Shown here: piece by piece, positions 58,491-64,000 of the stretch | Layout of the letters: each line of letters begins with the position of its first letter | How positions within the stretch are numbered: the stretch's first letter is position 1 | Assembly (NCBI GenBank): GCA_958496175.1 | Contig: OY292278.1 | Coordinates: 15,810,001 to 15,874,000 of the forward strand | Length of the DNA: 64,000 bases | Reading direction: 5' to 3' | Source of the DNA: Sisyra terminalis | Lineage: Eukaryota > Arthropoda > Insecta > Neuroptera > Sisyridae | Program-made: the position numbers and the translations under genes | The notes under the pieces: generated by a model | Seen by the model: only the letters and a program-made list of their open reading frames with translations | Database searches by the model: none | What the model was told of the DNA's origin: nothing

Positions 58491-58816
58491 TATAAGCTTG
58501 GATCAGGCACGTCGGATTTTGAGAAGTTAGAAGAACTGTATAGAAATGTTTTCGAAATTATTCCTCAAGTCTTGATGACTCGAAGGAAATTTACGTGAAT
58601 TGTGACATTTAATGCCTAAAATTTTGTTTTCTTCCCTTGAAGCTTTCACCCTCTAGTAGTTTGCGAGCAACTTCCTGCTGTAGCGTCATGGTGTCATTTT
58701 ATTAAAACTTAAAAAAAAGGTTTATTTTGTTTTTCATTTTTCAATCCTCATTTTCGTTGGTTTTATTTTTTATTAATACCGACATAATTAAACGTTGTAC
58801 CAATTGTTAAGAATAT

Positions 58817-60157
58817 TGTAACAAAAAGAGACAAAGTCTGTCTCTCTCTTTGTGCCATGCCGGCACGCGATTGGTTGAATGACTTCTATCTCTCTCCCAC
58901 CAATAGAATGTACGTGTGGATTGTTCTGGAAATATCTATAAAGTGTGCATATGGATTATTCTGGAACAATGAAATTTTCTAGAATATTGGGTTGCGGGTA
59001 TATAAGGCGCTCAGCCAAGCCAGTTGACAGTATTCCCACTAATGACAAAATTAGTACAGCTCAATACGCAGACAACGTGGGATTCCTGCAATCCTCTAGG
59101 GTCATCCGTGGCTGCATGTCCCATCTCAACAGGTTCATCCCAAAGGTACTCGACTGGTACTGGAAATGGAGGTTCGACATCAATCCTACCAAATCCGAGG
59201 CCATCTTCTTTTCTCGTCGTAAACGTACACCTCCCAATCTCATCGTGAACGGCCACATCATCAACTGGAGCAATTCCGCCAAATATCTCATTGTCATCTT
59301 CGACAGACGTCTGACCTGGGTCAAACAAATAACCGCCACACGCAACAAAACCATTGGGGCCTTCGTCAGTTTGAAACCCTTCTTCAACAACCCAAAGGTC
59401 TCTCAATCCACCAAGAAGCGAGCCTTCAACGCCATCATCAGAAGCATCTGTACGTATGGCATTTCTATCTGGGGCTCCGCCACCCCAAACAAGATCCACA
59501 AACTTAACGGCACATACATTCGCCTACTCCGTTCCGCCTTAAAATTTCCATGGTTTGTTCGTAATAAACAAATCCTTCAGGAAACCAAACTTCATTCTCT
59601 TCCCGAAGCAGCCCGTCTGTACGCAGCTAACCTGCGGAAGTCGATATCTGCTCACTCAAACCCCACTATCAGAACTCTTGCATCCTTCAAATGCAAGAAA
59701 ACCGACCGCTTTAGAAGGCCTGGCCTTCTTCTGGTTTCTTGAAGTACTTCAATTTCCGAGCTTCGTCCCTGGCGTCAGTGTCCAGCAGGTCTTTGCTGGA
59801 CCCTTTTCATTCATTTCTGGTTTAGAACCTGAATGGTTGGTAACCAATAAGGTGGGGGTTTTAGTCGGTAGGCGCTTTATATGAATCCGACACTACCCGT
59901 CTTCCTGGGTGTCTTTTAAAGATTTCCCACACTAAAAAAAAAAAAAAAAAACAGTTGACAGTTCTGTTCAGAGTTCTGTAACGACAAAGCGATTATTAGT
60001 GTGATTTGAATTAAAGTGATTATTGTCATTTTAAGTGATTGTGTTGACAAGTGTATAAAAAGTGATTGTTAATTGTGAAAGTGATTATTTGTTTCCAAAA
60101 AGAAATTAAAAGAATAAATATCGTCTTCTCAATACAGTTTTGAGACGTCACGTTACA
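58817..60157 (+). mobile_element. Solo LTR (Gypsy-type ends), split by a nested LINE
   Basis: Begins TGTAACAAAAAGAGACAAAG and ends GAGACGTCACGTTACA, so TG..CA ends with TGTAAC/GTTACA symmetry. Flanks ATAT (58813-58816) and ATGT (60158-60161) resemble a 4-bp duplication with one change. Unit A has the uninterrupted sequence GAATATATTGC, the empty site. A TATA box (TATATAAGG, about 58999) and an AATAAA (about 60112) fit LTR promoter and polyadenylation functions. Without the LINE it is about 410 bp. The second LTR and internal part are absent. Confidence 0.8.
59032..59951 (+). mobile_element. 5'-truncated Jockey-like LINE inside the solo LTR
   Basis: The frame from 59034 to 59740 covers the RT end: motif C as QYADN (canonical YADD/FADD), DINPTKSEAIFF, SAKYLIVIFDRRLTW, then a thumb with TYGISIWGSATPNKIHKLNG. 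It ends with a 3' UTR and A(17) tail. Perfect target duplication CAGTTGACAGT on both sides (59021-59031 and 59952-59962). The catalytic second Asp of YADD is Asn, so the copy is dead apart from its 5' truncation. Confidence 0.88.
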
Positions 60158-60277
60158 ATGTATTGCTTTTTTATTTTATTATCATAATTATACTATAACT
60201 ACATAGAAGGAACTATAAATACAGAACGAATAGTATAATTACCAAACCCTATTATAAAGGTATAAAAATAGTCTTTA

Positions 60278-61318
60278 TTAATCAGCATAATCATGTTTAT
60301 TATGTTTTTTTTTATAAGTTGCCATAGCCAATTTTAACATCATAATTTTTTGGGCATCAGGTGGCACTTCGAGTACACCTAATAAATGAGTCAAATCCAC
60401 TAACTCTTTATGGTCATGAAAATATTCCCAATAGACAAAACGGCTGATTAAACCTAATCTAAGATTTGCTTTAGGAGCAACCAATCCTGTTAAAAAAACG
60501 TCTTCCATAACAGTTAACGGTTCTTGATAGGCGACATCGTATAATTTGGACAGCATACGACCTGGAAAGAAGTAGAAGCGACCGCAAATGAAAATAGGAT
60601 ATTTATCGGATGGGTAATATTCCTTAGGGATGTAGTAATGGCTTTCAGGGTCCCGACTCGGTTTTGTGGTAGAGCACGACTGGCCGTAAACTGCTGGAAC
60701 ATGTGAGACAATGTTAAGGAGGATTTTTTGGAAGTTGTTAACGTGAACGAATGTATCATCGTCAATTTTGGCAATGAATTGCACTTGAACGCAAAAATTC
60801 TTCAGCCAGTAGAGGACGGACAGGGTTTTAAGTGTTAGATTTTGATAAGACTCGGCAACGTCCAGTTGAATTAAGTCATGGTAATGAGAAAATTCATATT
60901 TAATGATTTTATTTGCATAGGTGGTTGTTGCTCTACCGACGAAGAAAATCACTTGAAAACCCTTCTTGGTCGCCCACGCCCCCCAAGTGTGTCGAATCGC
61001 GATCCGTTTCTTATGATTGCTAGGATGACTAATGACTACGATTACATTCTCAATGTGCGGCAATTTACACACTTGTAAATTATTTAAAAGGAAATGTTTC
61101 GACAATAAATTCTTGGCGAGATGTGGACTCTGATTAATGTTGAACACTGAAGGATGAATATATTTTACTTCTTCACTTGTCTCTAAAATAAATCCAAATT
61201 ATGTTAACTATTTAGAAAAGCTTATATGTTATGGCTAAAAAAATAGAACATTAAACATACCTTTGATGGCACAGAAGAATATGATAAAAAAAAGAAGAAA
61301 AATAGGTTTCACTTTCAT
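60278..61318 (-). CDS. GT31 beta-1,3-galactosyltransferase-like protein, copy 2
   Basis: Exons on the minus strand 61318-61261 and 61182-60278, in phase, 320 aa. The gene structure is the same as copy 1, including the single intron after the hydrophobic MKVKPIFLLFFIIFFCAIK leader. Key motifs are AIRHTWGAW, VIFFVGR, the canonical acidic site KIDDDTFV (DDD at residues 160-162), YPIFICGRFYFFPG and VMEDVFLTG. Most differences from copy 1 are conservative; the C-terminal 50 residues diverge more. Of the two, this one keeps all expected GT31 active-site residues. Expected in the Golgi lumen; acceptor unknown. The solo LTR lies just downstream of its stop (3' flank). Confidence 0.88.
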
Positions 61319-62236
61319 GGACAAAAAGGTCCTCATTATATTCGGAATTCAATTAAACTAAATATTTATTTTTTGTATATGACAAATTTAGCGAAAGTAA
61401 TACAACCAGCGCAAAAAAAAAATAAATGTTGTAAAATCATAATTGCTATTAAGAAAAAGGTATCAATCAATTTTTAACAATAATTATAGTTTGATTATTT
61501 ATTTATTGTGGTTAAAATACTGATAAAAGCCATTAAAAACAATTATTCATCAAATTATCCAATTTGTGGCGAGTTCGTCCAATAAACTTTAAATAATTCA
61601 TAAAAATATTAAAACCATAAAAAATAAAAAAAATTTAACGGAAATATACAATATCGAAACAATATAAAAGAAACAGAAATAAAAAGCGACAATAAATAAA
61701 AGATTTATAACTACTCAGTCGATCGTAGAATTGGTGGTGATGATGACGGATCGATCAATTTGTAGTCGATGATTAATGGGACGATTATTTAAGGAGGAAT
61801 AATGTCCCAAATTATACTAAATTGTGCCCCAATTGGGTCCAATAAAAATGTTTGGTCACTAGATTACGTGTTTTGGACCAATCCTATTGAATGGTTAGTG
61901 TTGTTATTATTACCCAATTGGGATGTTTTCACATATTTTTTCATCTGGAACAAATTTAGTATGGTGGATTCCGCTTATGGGTATGCATTTATTCATGCAG
62001 GATGGTTCAAAGTATACTTTAATTTTGTACAGCTTACAATTAGTTTCAATTTACAAGTGTTACGTTTTTGTTTCCCCAATATTAAATAATATTGTCTTAG
62101 CTAAGGTTTTTATTGTTACCTACATGAAAAATTCTGGAGAAAACAAAAAACTATATTCTTGTAGGAAGTTATAGTTTAGGGTTTTAACCAAAGATTAGCA
62201 AACTTGTATGTCACTAGGTTAAATTACATAAGTCTG

Positions 62237-63024
62237 GAACTCACATATTAAAATCAAAAGACAAATACTAAACCAACGATACGGACAATTACATAGACTT
62301 TTCGGACCTAAATCGTCAGTTAATACAAAAAATAGACTCACCATTTATAAAACTTTACTACGACCTATCTGGGCTTACGGAGAAGAATTGTGGGGCTCTA
62401 CAAAACCATCCAACATCCAAATTATCCAATCTTTCCAATCAGAAGTCCTTCGTCGAAACATCAATGGTGCTTATTATGTTAACAACCAAATCATACACAA
62501 TGATCTCAACTTTCCTTTTGTCACTACCTTAGTCCAAGAACAATTCCAAAAATCCCACTCCAGGTTAGTTGACCATCCTAACATCTTAACCCTAATGGCC
62601 AAATTCTTTCCTCTGAAACTCATCCAGACAACATGCCACGTAGGCTGAAACCAAGGTTCATAAATTACACAGGTGGCTACGTAAAAGATACGTGACGTAT
62701 CCAGAAGAAATTCGTACAAATCTTCAGACTGATTCAATTTCAAAATTCTTCGTATGACGTCATTTTTTTTTTCTAATGGAGCAACCTGTGTAATTTGCAA
62801 ACTTTCGGCTGAAACGACGTTGCTCTCGCGATCTACTAACAAATTTTTAGAGAGTCCCAACATTGGTTGGGCCCTCTCAACATGTTTCGAAAATACCACA
62901 CCAGGGTCGGGTCGAACTACGGTTTTTACCTCAAGTGTGGTATATAAGCAACCAAAATTTGTTAGCACATAGCATAGTATATAAATTGTAAATATATAGA
63001 AGGCAATAAAGGATTAAAAAAAAA
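62237..63024 (+). mobile_element. 5'-truncated LINE with nested MITE
   Basis: The frame from about 62240 reads the RT thumb and C-terminus (KNRLTIYKTLLRPIWAYGEE, LWGSTKPSNIQIIQSFQSEV) to a stop at 62646-62648. A 3' UTR follows, ending AATAAAGGATTAAAAAAAAA. Perfect 12-bp target duplication TACATAAGTCTG (62225-62236 and 63025-63036). Absent from unit A, so it postdates the duplication. Its 3' UTR was then hit by the MITE at 62652-62806. A Jockey-like superfamily is likely. Confidence 0.85.
62652..62806. mobile_element. 9-bp-TSD MITE family, copy 3
   Basis: 155 bp, with ends CAAGGTTCATAAATTACACA and a CTGTGTAATTTGCAAACTTTC-type partner. Identical flanks GGCTGAAAC (62643-62651 and 62807-62815). 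The interior ACTGATTCAATTTCAAAATT and CGTATGACGTCATT match copy 1 nearly base for base. Nested inside the LINE at 62237-63024, which makes it one of the youngest insertions here. Confidence 0.9.
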
Positions 63025-63263
63025 TACATAAGTCTGCAACAAATGAGAGCTGTTTAGATTTTTTTTTTGGAATAATTCTTTTGTTTTTGGGTGTGCTGAA
63101 TTGGAAAATGATTTTTATTTTGTAATAGAACGTCACGTTTTCTAACAATGGAAGGTGTCTATGTTAAACAAGATATAATCTTAAAAGATACAAGAACAAA
63201 ATATCATTCTGAAGTTATACTGCTTTAGCACTTAGCAGCATAAGGAAAAAAGGGTATAAGCCT

Positions 63264-63409
63264 CAAGGTTTCTACAATACACAGGTGGACACATGCGCCA
63301 CAAGACGTATCCTGAAGAAATAACTTCAGACTAATTCAAATTTTAAAATTCTTCGTATAACGTCATTTTTTTTTTCTAATGGGGCAACCTGTGTAATTGA
63401 TAAACCTTG
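63264..63409. mobile_element. 9-bp-TSD MITE family, copy 4 (duplicate of copy 2)
   Basis: Same insertion as 58345-58490, carried along in the segmental duplication. Flanks TATAAGCCT (63255-63263) and TATAAGCTT (63410-63418), and the surrounding sequence matches unit A. Confidence 0.85.
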
Positions 63410-63512
63410 TATAAGCTTAGATCAGGCACGTCGGATTTTGAGAAGTTAGAAGGATATAAGCTTGGATTAGGAACGTCGAGATATTCCGAACTGTAGAGAA
63501 CTATTTTGAATA

Positions 63513-63990
63513 GGTACGTATTGTTCACTCGAATGCAATTTGTACGTAAACTTTGACATGCCAGAAATGAAGAAGCGATGGCTATTTGCAAATATGTATT
63601 TATATTATAATATTTAAAATTAAATTTTCGTCTCAAATTCATTTTAGCACACCCATAATCTGTCAACGTTGCATTTTCGATTTTGTTTTTAATTTAATTC
63701 ACGATATTTTTGTTAATTCAATTCTAATATGGTATAATTTTCTCTTTTGTGGCTAAATTTTTATTATGGACCGATTTAATCGTGAATTAAATTAAAATAA
63801 AGTCAAAAATGTAACGTTGCCAAATGGTGGGTGTGCTGAAATGGACTTGCCCAAAGTAGACTTTATTTAGAAAATTTAATTTTACATAATACAATATAAA
63901 TACATATTTGAAAATAACAATCGCTACTTTATTTCTGACATGTCAAAATTTACGTATAAATTGCATTCGAGTGAACAATACGTACAGGAA
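63513..63990. mobile_element. Foldback element G with nested hAT-type MITE
   Basis: Arms 63513-about 63630 and 63868-63990 are reverse complements (GTACGTATTGTTCACTCGAA against TTCGAGTGAACAATACGTAC). The centre 63632-63853 is a copy of the CACACCCAyAATCTGyCAAC MITE seen at 58062-58285. Non-coding. It reaches to within 10 bp of the window end. Confidence 0.75.
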
Positions 63991-64000
63991 TAATATCGAA

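Larger units (their letters stand above)
55660..58600. repeat. Tandem segmental duplication, unit A
   Basis: Unit A carries GT31 copy 1 and its 5' flank. It corresponds in order to unit B at about 58630-63450. Shared landmarks include CATTTTCGTTGGTTTTATTT (55740 and 58752), the gene itself, TCGATCGTAGAATTGGTGGT (57378 and 61719), GTTTGGTCACTAGATTACGT (57507 and 61850) and the MITE at 58345 / 63264. Unit B is longer because of a solo LTR, a LINE and a MITE inside that LINE. Confidence 0.88.
58630..63450. repeat. Tandem segmental duplication, unit B
   Basis: Second unit of the GT31 duplication (see 55660-58600), in the same orientation. Later insertions: solo LTR 58817-60157 with a nested LINE, and LINE 62237-63024 with a nested MITE. 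Without them the unit is close to unit A in length. Confidence 0.88.

Noticed and set aside
59011..59499. 162-codon minus-strand frame
   Set aside because: Antisense of the LINE reverse-transcriptase fragment, whose plus-strand motifs are clear.
62474..62968. 164-codon minus-strand frame
   Set aside because: Runs antisense through a LINE and a nested MITE; not a gene.

Overview
The window reads as nuclear DNA of an insect. It is AT-rich and intron-bearing, with insect-type orthologues (Rab5, methionine aminopeptidase 2, CWC22/nucampholin, EFHB) and very many short non-autonomous transposons. A beetle or similar holometabolous insect fits, but the order cannot be fixed from the sequence alone. 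Gene models were assembled by hand from reading frames, GT..AG borders and codon phase. Where every junction is in phase the model is strong; uncertain donors are flagged.

Layout. 1-8.3 kb: repeats, then a minus-strand ankyrin-repeat/SOCS-box gene (exons 6873 to 1795) whose 2.9-kb intron holds a LINE remnant and a foldback element. 8.3-9.9 kb: MetAP2 (minus), divergent from a six-finger C2H2 zinc-finger gene (10.5-12.0 kb, plus) carrying a CtBP-type PLDLS motif. 12.3-15.0 kb: CWC22/nucampholin (plus), tail-to-tail with EFHB/CFAP21 (18.7-15.07 kb, minus, ten exons), with 50 bp between the two stop codons. 19-20 kb: a 1-kb foldback repeat. 22.2-24.7 kb: Rab5 (plus), with a dead Tc1 element in its second intron. 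26.3-53.3 kb: one very large coiled-coil gene (plus, about 23 coding exons, about 2,860 aa), with two alternative last exons and introns full of hAT, pogo-like, foldback and LINE insertions. One intron carries a collagen-like Gly-X-Y reading frame enclosed by about 60-bp inverted repeats. 53.3-55.6 kb: intergenic, with a Penelope-like GIY-YIG remnant. 55.7-63.4 kb: a tandem segmental duplication, each unit carrying a GT31 beta-1,3-galactosyltransferase-like gene (minus), overlaid with a solo LTR, two LINEs and several MITEs. 63.5-64 kb: another foldback.

The genes are unrelated housekeeping, ciliary and signalling genes, not a pathway. The most interesting material is mobile. There is a MITE family with perfect or near-perfect 9-bp target duplications (four copies), a transposon-like element that seems to have captured a collagen fragment, and a duplicated glycosyltransferase block whose two copies act as each other's empty-site controls, so that insertions can be dated relative to the duplication. 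The two GT31 copies also differ at the metal-binding acidic motif (DDD versus DDN).
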